NCBI RefSeq assembly: GCF_001722335.1
Contig: NZ_MIHA01000002.1
Span: 310,001-374,000, forward strand
From: Mycolicibacterium flavescens
Lineage (GTDB): Bacteria > Actinomycetota > Actinomycetes > Mycobacteriales > Mycobacteriaceae
Direction of reading: 5' to 3'
DNA length: 64,000 nucleotides
Each line of letters starts with the position of its first letter. Within the stretch, counting starts at the first letter, position 1. Below are positions 36,193 to 44,800 of this stretch, piece by piece. The position numbers were made by a program, and so were the translations under genes. The notes below the pieces were generated by a model that saw nothing but the letters and a program-made list of their open reading frames with translations, was not told where the DNA came from and ran no database searches.

Positions 36193-37611
36193 GTGACCGA
36201 CACCGCGAGTATGCGCCCCGCCGGTTGGCGGGAACTGCTGGGACCGAGGTACCTCGGCGCCAGCGTCGTCCTCGCCGGCGGGGTCGCCCTCTACGCGACC
36301 AACGAGTTCCTCACCATCAGCCTGATGCCCAGCGCGGTCGCCGACATCGGCGGTCAGCGGCTGTACGCGTGGGTGACGACGGTCTACCTCGTCGCGTCGG
36401 TGGTGGCGGCCACCACCGTGCACTCGACGCTGATGCGGCTGGGCCCGCGGCTGTCATACCTGGTGGCGCTGAGCGTGTTCGGGGCGGGCAGCGTGGCGTG
36501 CGCGGCCGCGCCCACGATGGAACTGCTGCTGGTCGGTCGCACAGTGCAGGGCCTCGCCGGTGGTCTGCTGGCCGGGCTGGGCTACGCCGTCATCAACACG
36601 GCGTTGCCGGAGCATCTGTGGACCAGAGCCTCGGCCCTGGTCTCGGCGATGTGGGGCGTCGGCACGCTGCTGGGCCCGGCGGCGGGCGGACTGTTCGCGC
36701 AATACGCTTCGTGGCGTTGGGCTTTCGGCGCGTTGGCCATCCTGACCGCGGTGATCGCCGCGCTGGTGCCGGTCGGCTTGCCGGCCCGAGGGGACGCCGA
36801 CGTCGACGTGCCGAGGATCCCGATCCCGGTGTGGTCGCTGCTGCTGTTGGGTGCGGCGGCGCTGGCGGTCAGCGTGGCCGGACTGCCCCGGGACGAACGG
36901 GCCACCGGGGCGCTCGTCGGGCTGAGCGTGGTTCTGGTCCTGGTCTTCCTGGTGGTGGACCGGCGGACCACGGCTTCGGTGTTGCCGTCCAGCACCTTCG
37001 GGCCCGGGCCGCTGAAGTGGATCTACCTGACGCTGGGTGTGCTGATCGCCGCGACGATGGCCGAGATGTACGTTCCGCTGTTCGGCCAGCGCCTGGCGGG
37101 TCTGACGCCGGTGGCGGCGGGGTTCCTCGGCGCGGGGCTCGCTCTGGGTTGGACCTTCGCCGAGATCGCCAGCGCGTCGCTGAGCGGTGCGCGGACGATC
37201 CGGCTCGTCGTGGCCGTCGCGCCCGGGGTGATGGCCGCCGGGCTGGCGGTCGCGGCGCTGACGATACGCGCCGACGCCTCCCTGCTGCTGGTCGCGGTGT
37301 GGGTGGTCGGACTCTTCGTCGCCGGTGTCGGGGTGGGGATGGCGTGGCCGCACCTGTCGGCGTGGGCGATGGGCCGGGTCGACGATCCCGCGGAAGGCCC
37401 GACCGCCGCTGCCGCCATCAACACCGTGCAGCTGATCTGCGGTGCGTTCGGCGCGGGCCTGGCCGGCATCGTGGTCAACATGACCGAGGATGGTGGCGCC
37501 GCCCCCGCGCGGTGGCTGCTGGCCGGGTTCGCGGTGCTGGCGGCGCTGGGCCTGATCGCCTCCACGCGGAGCACCCGGCCCACCGCGCGACCAACACCCG
37601 GCGCGGCGTAG
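36193..37611 (+). CDS. MFS transporter (Rv1634 type)
   Basis: Major facilitator superfamily pump of 472 residues with about 14 hydrophobic helices. Typical features are FLTISLMPSAVADIGG in helix 1, RTVQGLAGGLLAGLGYAVI in helix 4-5 and GTLLGPAAGGLFAQYASWRWAF, the motif C region of drug/H+ antiporters. It is likely a drug or metabolite exporter, but the substrate is unknown. GTG at 36193 starts 33 bases after the RafH-like gene. The position after uvrB matches Rv1634. Confidence 0.88.
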   Translation: MTDTASMRPAGWRELLGPRYLGASVVLAGGVALYATNEFLTISLMPSAVADIGGQRLYAWVTTVYLVASVVAATTVHSTLMRLGPRLSYLVALSVFGAGSVACAAAPTMELLLVGRTVQGLAGGLLAGLGYAVINTALPEHLWTRASALVSAMWGVGTLLGPAAGGLFAQYASWRWAFGALAILTAVIAALVPVGLPARGDADVDVPRIPIPVWSLLLLGAAALAVSVAGLPRDERATGALVGLSVVLVLVFLVVDRRTTASVLPSSTFGPGPLKWIYLTLGVLIAATMAEMYVPLFGQRLAGLTPVAAGFLGAGLALGWTFAEIASASLSGARTIRLVVAVAPGVMAAGLAVAALTIRADASLLLVAVWVVGLFVAGVGVGMAWPHLSAWAMGRVDDPAEGPTAAAAINTVQLICGAFGAGLAGIVVNMTEDGGAAPARWLLAGFAVLAALGLIASTRSTRPTARPTPGAA

Positions 37612-37621
37612 CGTCGCCCCC

Positions 37622-38491
37622 GTGGACGCCTACACCGCAGGTCGGCTGTGCCGCAGCGTCGACCCACTGCACTCGCTGTCGTACTTCCTCCCGGAGGTCG
37701 CCGAGCGCTTCGGCGCACTCGGAATGAGTGGTATGACACCGTATTTCGCGGTTCGCGCGGCGCCGATGGGCGCGGTTTCCGCCTCCGTTGTGGCGGCGGT
37801 CTTCTACACCTTCAACCCCGAGTTCGTCGCGCAATCGATCCCGGCGGCGTGGGCGCTGGCATCGCCGGACGAGGTCATCGCCACGCGCTACGAGATGCTC
37901 GGCGCGGTGCTGTCCCGTGTCCTCGGCGAGGAGTTCACCCGGTCGAACGAGTTGGTTCGGGCCGCGGCGATCCTGCGGCGTACGGCCGAGGACGCCCCGG
38001 ACGGCGACGGCCGCCCGCTGTACGCCGCGCACGCCGAGTTGGCCTGGCCTGACGCGCCGCACATGCAGTTGTGGCACGCGGTCACGTTGCTTCGGGAGTA
38101 TCGCGGCGACGGACACACCGCAGCGCTGGTCGCCAACGGGCTCAACGGCTTGGAGGCGTTGGTCAGCCACACCGCGGCGGGCATCGGGTTCTCGGTGCCG
38201 TTCGCCCAGACGCTGCGCGGATGGAGCGAAGAGCAGTGGGCGGCGGGGGTGGAGCGGCTGCGGTCGCGCGGACTTCTCGGCGGCGACGGGACGCTGACCG
38301 AGGCGGGGGAGCAGCTGCGGGTCCGCGTCGAGGACCTCACCGACGAGTTGGGCTACGCGCCGTGGGCGACGGTGAACGACGTCGACCGCGGGCACATCGT
38401 CGCCGTCGCCGATGTGGTCCGCGCGGCGGTGGGCGCGGCCGGTCTCATCCCGGCGCAGGCGTTCGGGCCGAGGTACGGTGAGCCGCGCTGA
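37622..38491 (+). CDS. SCO6745 family protein
   Basis: A 289-residue soluble, helix-rich protein. The N-terminus DAYTAGRLCRSVDPLHSLSYFLPE, the mid segment AHAELAWPDAPHMQLWHAVTLLREYRGDGH (outlined) and the C-terminal RGLLGGDGTLTEAGEQLRVRVE winged-helix-like part fit the actinobacterial SCO6745 family. The function is unknown; the C-terminal half resembles MarR-type DNA-binding folds without being proven. GTG at 37622 is 10 bases after the MFS stop, so it is probably co-transcribed. Confidence 0.75.
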   Translation: MDAYTAGRLCRSVDPLHSLSYFLPEVAERFGALGMSGMTPYFAVRAAPMGAVSASVVAAVFYTFNPEFVAQSIPAAWALASPDEVIATRYEMLGAVLSRVLGEEFTRSNELVRAAAILRRTAEDAPDGDGRPLYAAHAELAWPDAPHMQLWHAVTLLREYRGDGHTAALVANGLNGLEALVSHTAAGIGFSVPFAQTLRGWSEEQWAAGVERLRSRGLLGGDGTLTEAGEQLRVRVEDLTDELGYAPWATVNDVDRGHIVAVADVVRAAVGAAGLIPAQAFGPRYGEPR

Positions 38492-38560
38492 GATGTATTC
38501 AGCTCACGGCGATTTCAAACCTGGCCAACCGCCGTCGTCACCGGCAGGGTGGAATGTGAC

Positions 38561-38631
38561 GCGGGTGTGGCTGAGTGGCTAGGCACCGGCCTGCAAAGCC
38601 GTTTACGCGGGTTCGAATCCCGTCACTCGCT
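38561..38631 (+). tRNA. tRNA-Cys (anticodon GCA)
   Basis: A 71-nt cloverleaf. The acceptor GCGGGTG pairs with CACTCGC (one G-T), the anticodon loop is CTGCAAA giving GCA, and the T arm is GCGGG-TTCGAAT-CCCGT. The 3' CCA is not encoded. The variable region is short, as normal for Cys. Confidence 0.93.
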
Positions 38632-38648
38632 CGCGTACCCGCCCGCTG

Positions 38649-38918
38649 TCAGCAGACCGCGGGCGGCACCCAGGCGGACACCGCCGGGGGAACCCACGCG
38701 CACGCGCTGTGCGGGGGCGGGCCGTGCCAGCCGCGACCACGCCAGCCGTTGTCCCAGTCGTCCCACTCGTGGTCGTGTGGGCGGTCCAGTTTCCAGGTGA
38801 CCGACGGCGAATCGGTGAGCGGCTGTTCGGCGTTGGCGACTCCGGTGCCGATCCCGAGCGCGGGGACCGCCAACGTACCCGCCATGACCACTGCGCTTCC
38901 GATCATCTTCATCTTCAC
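38649..38918 (-). CDS. Small exported protein, Trp/His/Pro-rich
   Basis: An 89-residue protein from the GTG at 38918, which has AGGGG seven bases upstream. The signal peptide is clear: basic KMKMIG, hydrophobic SAVVMAGTLAVPALGIG, cleavage near VANAEQ (about residue 30). The mature part is short with DRPHDHEWDDWDNGWRGRGWHG, then a duplicated AWVPPAV(S/C) ending. Such small secreted proteins are common in mycobacteria; no function is known. The His/Asp/Trp cluster could bind metal, which is speculation. It lies convergent to the tRNA-Cys gene. Confidence 0.7.
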   Translation of the reverse strand: MKMKMIGSAVVMAGTLAVPALGIGTGVANAEQPLTDSPSVTWKLDRPHDHEWDDWDNGWRGRGWHGPPPHSACAWVPPAVSAWVPPAVC

Positions 38919-39133
38919 GATCAAACCCCTATTGCAGCACTGTTTCGCGTACCGACCCGGACCGAGTTTATCTCGCGCCTCCACCTGACGCGGTGACTGG
39001 TCGATCGGCAAATTCGTTGTGCCGCAACCACGGATGCGCTGATACCGGGCCGACCCCAGGCTGATGGACCGCGGCCGGTTTGCCTGCGCCGGGCGGCTCC
39101 GCACTCGGCGGGGTCCACCGCAAACTGACCGAC

Positions 39134-40354
39134 TCATTCGACGGCGAGGTCGAGATGGTCGAGGCGCCTGACCAAGAGGCTCGGCAGCCACCTTCCCCGG
39201 CGGCTGGCGGTGAAAGAGCGTGTCTCGTGCAGGAGGAAGCGCAGGACGACGCGGGCTTCCATTCGTGCCAGCGCGGCGCCGACACAGAAGTGCACGCCTT
39301 TGCCGAAGGCGACGTGACCTTTGCCGCGAGGTCGGTCGAGTAGTAGTCGATCGGGCTCGTCGAAATGGTCCGGATCGCGATTCGCCGCTCCCCACAACAG
39401 GAGCAGCCGCGAATCCGCCGGCAATGCCACACCGCACAGTTCGGTGTCGACGACGACGTGCCGGTAGTGAGCACGGAACGGCGGCTCGAAGCGCAGGACC
39501 TCCTCGATGAAAGGGCCGAGCAGTTCGGGGGTTTCGCGGACCTGCTGTTGGATGTCGGATCGAGTCGCCAGCAGCCAAGCGGCCGAACCCAGAAGGGAGG
39601 CGGTGGATTCCCCTCCCGCGCTGAACAGTGTGGCCATCATGGCCAGTGCCGTGGTGTCGCTCATCTCACTGCGCGCACGCGCCGTGGCGAGGTCACCGAT
39701 CAGATCGTCGCCCGGATCGCTCAGCGCGTTCTCGAACTGCTCGGTGATGTAGGCGGCCAGTTCCATCACCGCTGTACCTGCTTGCGCCATCTGGTCGTCG
39801 GTCACCAGGCCCTCGACCACCTGCGTCGCGGCGTAACCCCACCGGATGAGCCTGTCGACATCGCGGTCGGGGACCCCGATGATGCGGGCGACGATCATCA
39901 TCGGTAGGCGGTTGGCGATTCCCGCCATCCACTCTATGCCGCTGCCACGAAAGGCGTTGCCCCACAAGCTGTGCGCTGTCTGGTCGATGTACGGTTCGAA
40001 AGCCGCGATCCGTTTGGCGGCCAGGTGGGGGAGCAGCATCTTGCGGTGGGCCGAATGAGCGGGTTCATCAGCTGTCGCCAATGCCTGGGTGGGACCGCCG
40101 ATTTCGCCGATATGGAATTCGTCGACGGAACCGTCGGGCCGGTACATCATGGTCGCTGTCAGGTTCGACGAGAACTCGTCGCATCGAGTGACAGCTTCCT
40201 CGACTGCTGCCCAGCTGCTGACGGCGTAGAAATCGGACTCGCCGATCCGGTGGACAGCGCCTGAGCGATGCATCAGCGCGTACAGCGGATAGGGATCCTG
40301 AACGTAGCGGTCCTCGAAGAGTGCCAGGCCGAGGCTGCCGTCCAGCGTGCGCAT
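39134..40354 (-). CDS. Cytochrome P450
   Basis: Haem monooxygenase of 406 residues. The haem-binding loop is FGKGVHFCVGAAL (Cys about residue 352), the oxygen-binding I-helix is FSAGGESTASLL, and the K-helix ExxR is EEVLR. The substrate is unknown; mycobacterial P450s of this type act on lipids or sterol-like compounds. The electron partners are not adjacent. ATG at 40354. It is divergently transcribed from a TetR-family regulator 186 bases away, which probably controls it. Confidence 0.92.
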   Translation of the reverse strand: MRTLDGSLGLALFEDRYVQDPYPLYALMHRSGAVHRIGESDFYAVSSWAAVEEAVTRCDEFSSNLTATMMYRPDGSVDEFHIGEIGGPTQALATADEPAHSAHRKMLLPHLAAKRIAAFEPYIDQTAHSLWGNAFRGSGIEWMAGIANRLPMMIVARIIGVPDRDVDRLIRWGYAATQVVEGLVTDDQMAQAGTAVMELAAYITEQFENALSDPGDDLIGDLATARARSEMSDTTALAMMATLFSAGGESTASLLGSAAWLLATRSDIQQQVRETPELLGPFIEEVLRFEPPFRAHYRHVVVDTELCGVALPADSRLLLLWGAANRDPDHFDEPDRLLLDRPRGKGHVAFGKGVHFCVGAALARMEARVVLRFLLHETRSFTASRRGRWLPSLLVRRLDHLDLAVE

Positions 40355-40539
40355 GCGTCAACGCTGAGCGGTGGTCATCGCAGTGTCAACGGCCGCGGCA
40401 CAGATCGGCATGGCTCCTGTCCGATGTCGACCGCTGCTGTCTCAGCTCGGGTCGTTGACCTGCGCGAAGCGGGCGATACAGCATCCACGCCGTCTCAAAG
40501 CTGAGAAGATGCCCGCGACGACGTTCGGAGGAGCAGGTG

Positions 40540-41088
40540 ATGGCCCGGCCCGACTGGGTGGTTGGCGGTGATCGGCGGGCGGCAGCCGCAGAGCGGATCT
40601 ACGCGGCGGCCACTGAACTCGTGCTTCGTGACGGGCTGGAGGCGTTCGACATCGACACCCTGGCTTCGGCCGTGCACTGCTCGCGCGCCACCGTCTACCG
40701 CTATGCGGGCGGGAAGGCGCAGATCCGTGACGCCGTACTGATGCGGTTGTCGGCCGGGATCGTCGCCGCGGTCAGAGAAGCGGTCGAGGGATCGGTCGGC
40801 CCACAACGGGTGATCACGGCGATCGCGGTGGCGCTCGAGCAGATCCGCTCCGATCGGTTGCGTCGGTTGATGTTCGCCACCCGAGCACCGGAGGTCGCGG
40901 GTCTGCACTCCTCAGAGGTGCTGAGCCGGTTGGCGGCGGATCTGGCGGGGATCACCGACGACGACCTTGCGGCCGCGCAATGGATCGTCCGCGTGGTCGT
41001 TTCGCTGGCGTACTGGCCCATCGGAGATCACCGGGAAGAGGAGCAGGTGATCCGGCGCTTCGTCGCACCCGCCTTCGGCGGCGACTGA
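40540..41088 (+). CDS. TetR-family transcriptional regulator
   Basis: A 182-residue regulator. The N-terminal helix-turn-helix spans AAERIYAAATELVLRDGLE to TLASAVHCSRATVYRYAGGK, which is the TetR signature. The C-terminal half is the ligand-binding, dimerising part and is specific to this protein. ATG 40540 follows a strong GGAGGAG at 40527-40533; a GTG one codon earlier is less likely. It is divergent from the P450 gene, the usual arrangement for a local repressor. The ligand is unknown. Confidence 0.88.
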   Translation: MARPDWVVGGDRRAAAAERIYAAATELVLRDGLEAFDIDTLASAVHCSRATVYRYAGGKAQIRDAVLMRLSAGIVAAVREAVEGSVGPQRVITAIAVALEQIRSDRLRRLMFATRAPEVAGLHSSEVLSRLAADLAGITDDDLAAAQWIVRVVVSLAYWPIGDHREEEQVIRRFVAPAFGGD

Positions 41089-41091
41089 CCG

Positions 41092-41748
41092 TCAGCGGCG
41101 CCGTTGCCCGGCGGCGAACCGCAGATCCGAGACCAAGGCCTGGAAGGCCTGCTCGCGATCTTCGGGCGGTCCGCGCAGCACCGAGGACGGATGGGGACTG
41201 ACGACGACGGCCGGATCGATCCCGAGTTCGCCGGCGTCTGGCAGGTCCAGGACCTCGCCGCGGTGCTGCGTGAGGCGAAATGTACTGCCCAGCAACGACT
41301 GTGCGGCCGTCGCGCCCATCAACACCAGCACGTCGGGCTGCACAACGGCCAATTCGGCGAGCAACCACGGCCGGCACGCCACCACCTCGGTGCGGCTCGG
41401 CGTCTTGTGGATGCGGCGCGTACCGCGCTCGGGAAGCGTGAACTTGAAGTGCTTCACCGCATTGGTCACGTACAGCCCGTCACGGTCGACACCCGCCTCG
41501 ACGAGCGCCTTGTCGAGCAACCGGCCGGCCGGGCCGACGAACGGTTCACCAGCCTTGTCCTCCTGATCACCGGGTTGCTCGCCGACCAGCATCATGTCCG
41601 CGCGCTCGGAACCGCCGCCGAACACCACCTGCGTCGCGTCCAGATGGAGGTCACACCCTTTGCAACCGTGTGCTGCGTCGGCCAACACCGTCAGATCGGA
41701 GGTGTCGGGCACGAACTCCGCTGCGGTACGGGAGGTCCGGGTGGCCAT
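41092..41748 (-). CDS. udgX: UdgX-type uracil-DNA glycosylase/cross-linking protein
   Basis: A 218-residue family 4-like uracil-DNA glycosylase. Motif A is GEQPGDQED (residues 56-64), followed by EPFVGPAGRLLDKAL, and the late motif is SPHPSSVLRG. The diagnostic UdgX loop is present as RRIH (residues 111-114) in GTRRIHKTPSRTE; in M. smegmatis UdgX the equivalent His forms a covalent bond with the DNA sugar after uracil removal. Cys29, Cys32 and Cys125 are probable iron-sulfur ligands. ATG at 41748 is chosen because upstream codons lack coding character. Its stop is 3 bases from the convergent TetR stop. Confidence 0.9.
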   Translation of the reverse strand: MATRTSRTAAEFVPDTSDLTVLADAAHGCKGCDLHLDATQVVFGGGSERADMMLVGEQPGDQEDKAGEPFVGPAGRLLDKALVEAGVDRDGLYVTNAVKHFKFTLPERGTRRIHKTPSRTEVVACRPWLLAELAVVQPDVLVLMGATAAQSLLGSTFRLTQHRGEVLDLPDAGELGIDPAVVVSPHPSSVLRGPPEDREQAFQALVSDLRFAAGQRRR

Positions 41749-41968
41749 GGCGGTGGAATACCCGGCCGAACGGTTTTCACCCGCGCGGTTCGGCTGTGGG
41801 AGGCCGAAATTGGCGCGCGCGCAAATGCGGCGGGACGCGGTGTAGGCGCGGTCACGTCGGGTACGCGGAGGTGACGTTACCGGGCAATGTGCCATGAAAG
41901 TGCAGGCAAATGGCCTGTGAGAGGCTACTGTTCCGGATGGCGAAGGAATTGACACTGGGAGGATATGG

Positions 41969-42409
41969 ATGAGCGCGTATCAGACCGTCTTGGTAGGCAC
42001 GGACGGATCGGACTCGTCGCTTCGCGCGGTCGAGAAAGCTGGTCAGATCGCCGGTGACGCCAAGCTGGTCATCGCCACGGCGTACTTCCCCCAGAACGAA
42101 GACCAGCGCGCAGCCGACGTGCTCAAGGACGAGGGCTACAAGATGGCCGGCAACGCGCCCATCTACGCGATCCTGCGCGAGGCGAAGGAACGCGCCCACC
42201 AGGCGGGCGCCACGAACGTCGAAGAGAAGGCCGTCGTCGGCGCCCCCGTCGACGCGCTGGTCGAGCTCGCCGAGGAAGTCAAGGCCGATCTGCTGGTCGT
42301 CGGTAACGTCGGCCTGTCCACGATCGCCGGCCGCCTGCTCGGTTCCGTTCCCGCCAACGTCGCACGCCGGTCCAAGTCCGACGTGCTGATCGTGCACACC
42401 ACGCCGTAA
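41969..42409 (+). CDS. Universal stress protein (Rv1636/TB15.3 type)
   Basis: A 146-residue single-domain UspA protein. The ATP-type nucleotide motif is G-x2-G-x9-G-(S/T) in VVGNVGLSTIAGRLLGSVPANV, and the N-terminus is TVLVGTDGSDSSLRAVEKAG. The M. tuberculosis relative Rv1636 binds cAMP in preference to ATP. That is relevant here because a membrane adenylate cyclase and a CRP-like site are in the same window. ATG 41969 follows GGAGGAT. The 3' end overlaps the convergent Lnt-like gene by 131 bases. Confidence 0.92.
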   Translation: MSAYQTVLVGTDGSDSSLRAVEKAGQIAGDAKLVIATAYFPQNEDQRAADVLKDEGYKMAGNAPIYAILREAKERAHQAGATNVEEKAVVGAPVDALVELAEEVKADLLVVGNVGLSTIAGRLLGSVPANVARRSKSDVLIVHTTP

Positions 42410-43745
42410 CCACCACCAGCGCCGTCACCGGCAGCCAGTCGCCGAATCGCCGGTAGCCGGTGTCGCGCGCGGTCAGCGGCACGTCCACCACGACGACACC
42501 CTGCTCGGCTGCGGGCATCCACGCCAGTGCCCGCCCGCGCGCGTCGAACGCCGAGCTGACGCCGGACAACGCCGCGTGGACCGCCGGCAGGCCCACCTCG
42601 ACGGCGTGGACTGCGGGCATGCTCGCCAGCTGCGGCTGAGCCCAGCTGCCCTGGTACGACGAGGTCGAACTCTGGTAGGCCACCAGCTGCGCGCCGCGGC
42701 GCGCCTGTTCGCGGGACAGGTCGGAGAACAACGTCTCGAAGCTGATGAGCGGGCCGACGGCGACTCTGTCGGTGTGCAGGACGACGGGTCCCGGGCCGCG
42801 TCGACGGTCTTCGGCGGCGGCCCGCGTCGTCGCCGTGAACCGCTCGAGGACCGGCCGCAGCGGAACGTACTCACCGAACGGCACCAGCCGGGTCTTGGCG
42901 TACGCCCCGCGCACCCCGTCCGGGCCGACGAGCGCCGACGTCTTGTAGATGCCGCCCGTCGGTCCGCGGGCGTCGACGTTGACCAGCAGATCGGCGCCCA
43001 CCCGCCGTGACAGCGCGCTCAGCCGCTGCGCGACCTCCGGATGCGAGGTCAGGTCCACCCCGACACTGCTCTCACCCCACACGACCAGATCCACTTGTTG
43101 CCCGGCCAGGCCCTCGGTCAGCGTTGCGCTGTCGAGGTCGCCGGGCTGCACCAGCGCGACCCGCACCGTCGGCCCGGGTGTCGGCGCCGGGGCGAGCCAG
43201 AACCACGCCGGGCCGGCCGCGGCCAGCAGCACGGCGAGGACGGCCGGAACCGCCTTACGCGTCAGCACCGCACCGGCGACCGCCGTGTTGGCCGCCACCA
43301 GCAGCGCGCTGACCAGCCATACCCCGCCCAGCGACGCGGGCGCCAGCGTCAGCGGCTGGTTCCACTGCGAGGCCCCGAGCAAGGCCCACGGTCCGCCGAG
43401 CCGGTCCCAGGACCGCACCGTCTCGGCGAGGATCCACAGCGACGGCAGCACCGCGACGGCCGTCGACCACCGGCGGGTCGTCAGCTCGCCGGCCAGCAAC
43501 CGGTGTGCGGCCCACCCGAACGGCAGCCACAGTGCGCCCAGCGCCGCGGCGAGCACCAGAAGCATGGGACCGGCGAGCGGCCACAGCCAGTGCTGGGTGA
43601 CGGCGATGAACGCGGCGAGACCGCACCATGCGCGCACGGCGCCCTGCGCGGGTGTCGGGGCGGCGCGGACGACGAGCAGCAGCGGGACCAGACCGATCCA
43701 CGCCAGCCACCACCACGCGGGGGCCGGGAACGCGAGCGAGGGCAA
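42279..43745 (-). CDS. Apolipoprotein N-acyltransferase-like protein with Ser at the catalytic Cys position
   Basis: Lnt family protein of 488 residues: about eight hydrophobic N-terminal helices, then a nitrilase-like domain from residue 193. Of the Glu-Lys-Cys triad, Glu225 (VVWGESSVG) and Lys284 (YAKTRLVPFGEYVP) are present, but the Cys of the usual ICYE motif is Ser335 in GPLISFETLFSD. It may therefore be inactive, regulatory or chemically altered. The only start is TTG 43745. The C-terminal 43 residues, basic and probably cytoplasmic, lie antisense to the USP gene. It follows the aldolase gene by 41 bases. Confidence 0.82.
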   Translation of the reverse strand: MPSLAFPAPAWWWLAWIGLVPLLLVVRAAPTPAQGAVRAWCGLAAFIAVTQHWLWPLAGPMLLVLAAALGALWLPFGWAAHRLLAGELTTRRWSTAVAVLPSLWILAETVRSWDRLGGPWALLGASQWNQPLTLAPASLGGVWLVSALLVAANTAVAGAVLTRKAVPAVLAVLLAAAGPAWFWLAPAPTPGPTVRVALVQPGDLDSATLTEGLAGQQVDLVVWGESSVGVDLTSHPEVAQRLSALSRRVGADLLVNVDARGPTGGIYKTSALVGPDGVRGAYAKTRLVPFGEYVPLRPVLERFTATTRAAAEDRRRGPGPVVLHTDRVAVGPLISFETLFSDLSREQARRGAQLVAYQSSTSSYQGSWAQPQLASMPAVHAVEVGLPAVHAALSGVSSAFDARGRALAWMPAAEQGVVVVDVPLTARDTGYRRFGDWLPVTALVVVTAWCARSARRTWTGVRRWRERNRAGGRRSWTGRRYRRPADRP

Positions 43746-43786
43746 CGCGCCGGCGACCAGCGCCGACGCGTAGCCCCGCAGCGGAA

Positions 43787-44671
43787 TCAGGTCGCGGACG
43801 CCTTGGCGATCGCCGCGATCGCCTCATCGAGGGTGGAGTTGAACTCCTCGTCGCTCTGCTGAGCGCTCAGGCCCTCGGTCAGCGCGCGCGAGAAGCTGGC
43901 GATCACACCGATGTTGCGGGTCAGCTTCTCGTTGGCGACGTCCCGGCTGTAGCCACCCGAGAGCGCCACCACCCGCACCACCTTCGGGTGGTCGACGAGG
44001 TCCTTGTACAGGTTGTCGGTGTCGGGCAGCGTCAGCTTGAGCATGACCTTCTTGTCATCGCCGAGCTTGTCGACTCCGGCGAGCAGCGCGGCCTTGAGCT
44101 GTTCCTCGGCCTCGGCCTTCTTCGGGCTGTTGATGTCGACCTCGGGTTCGATGATCGGCACCAGCCCCTTGGCCAGGACCTGCTCGGCGACCTCGAACTG
44201 CTGGTCGACGACGGCCTGCAGACCCGAGCCCGGAAGCTTGATCACCGAGCGTTCCTTGGTGCCGAAGATGCCCTTCTCGACGGCGCGGTCGAGCAGGTCG
44301 TCGAGGCCGGGCATCGGCTTCATCGTCTGGGCGCCGTCCTTCTCGTCGGCCAGGCCCTTGTCGATCTTGAGGAACGGGACGATGTTCTTGACGTTCCACA
44401 GGTAATCCGCGGTCGGACGGCCCTCGATCTCGCGGTCCATCGTCTGCTCGAACAGGATGGTCCCCATGATGCGCTCGGAGTCGAAGGCCGGGCTGGTGAT
44501 GATGCGGCTGCGCATCTCGTGCACCAGGTCGAACATCTGGTCTTCACCGGAGTAGCTGTCCTCCGGGATGCCGTAGAGCTTCAGCGCCTTCGGAGTGCTG
44601 CCGCCGCTCTGGTCGAGTGCCGCGATGAACCCTGCGCCGCTCTGCGCCTTCTTCAACTGATCGTCATTCAT
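43787..44671 (-). CDS. Class I fructose-bisphosphate aldolase
   Basis: Schiff-base (metal-independent) aldolase of 294 residues, cleaving fructose 1,6-bisphosphate in glycolysis and forming it in gluconeogenesis. Family features: [21 protein letters not shown] at the N-terminus, [36 protein letters not shown] (the Glu pair) and [10 protein letters not shown] with the likely Schiff-base Lys. Mycobacteria usually have a class II Fba as well, so this would be a second enzyme. ATG at 44671 has GAGGAG upstream within a duplicated leader segment. Confidence 0.9.
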   Translation of the reverse strand: MNDDQLKKAQSGAGFIAALDQSGGSTPKALKLYGIPEDSYSGEDQMFDLVHEMRSRIITSPAFDSERIMGTILFEQTMDREIEGRPTADYLWNVKNIVPFLKIDKGLADEKDGAQTMKPMPGLDDLLDRAVEKGIFGTKERSVIKLPGSGLQAVVDQQFEVAEQVLAKGLVPIIEPEVDINSPKKAEAEEQLKAALLAGVDKLGDDKKVMLKLTLPDTDNLYKDLVDHPKVVRVVALSGGYSRDVANEKLTRNIGVIASFSRALTEGLSAQQSDEEFNSTLDEAIAAIAKASAT

Positions 44672-44679
44672 CTATGTCT

Positions 44680-44712
44680 CCTCACAGACTTCAGTCCCCT
44701 CACAGACTTCAG
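44680..44712 (-). repeat. Tandem direct repeat in the aldolase leader
   Basis: The 15-base unit CCTCACAGACTTCAG occurs twice (44680-44694 and 44698-44712) with a period of 18. On the coding strand it reads CTGAAGTCTGTGAGG, so each copy includes a ribosome-binding-like TGAGG; only the gene-proximal copy (extended to GAGGAG) is at a usable distance from the ATG at 44671. It looks like a recent local duplication. Confidence 0.75.
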
Positions 44713-44800
44713 CGATAACCCTAGGCCAGCGCGTTTTCGGCGTCGCCGCGGCCCGGCGTGCTGCCCATCTTCGTGGCTCCCGCGCTCCCGCGCAGCGCGA

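Noticed and set aside
40493..40506. TCTCA-AAGC-TGAGA as the operator of the TetR-family regulator.
   Set aside because: Five-base arms are too short to call alone, and no second copy near the P450 start was found.
41765..41794. GCCGAAC...GTTCGGC inverted repeat upstream of udgX as a possible LexA site.
   Set aside because: The halves are 16 bases apart, while the mycobacterial SOS box needs 4, and the flanking bases do not match.
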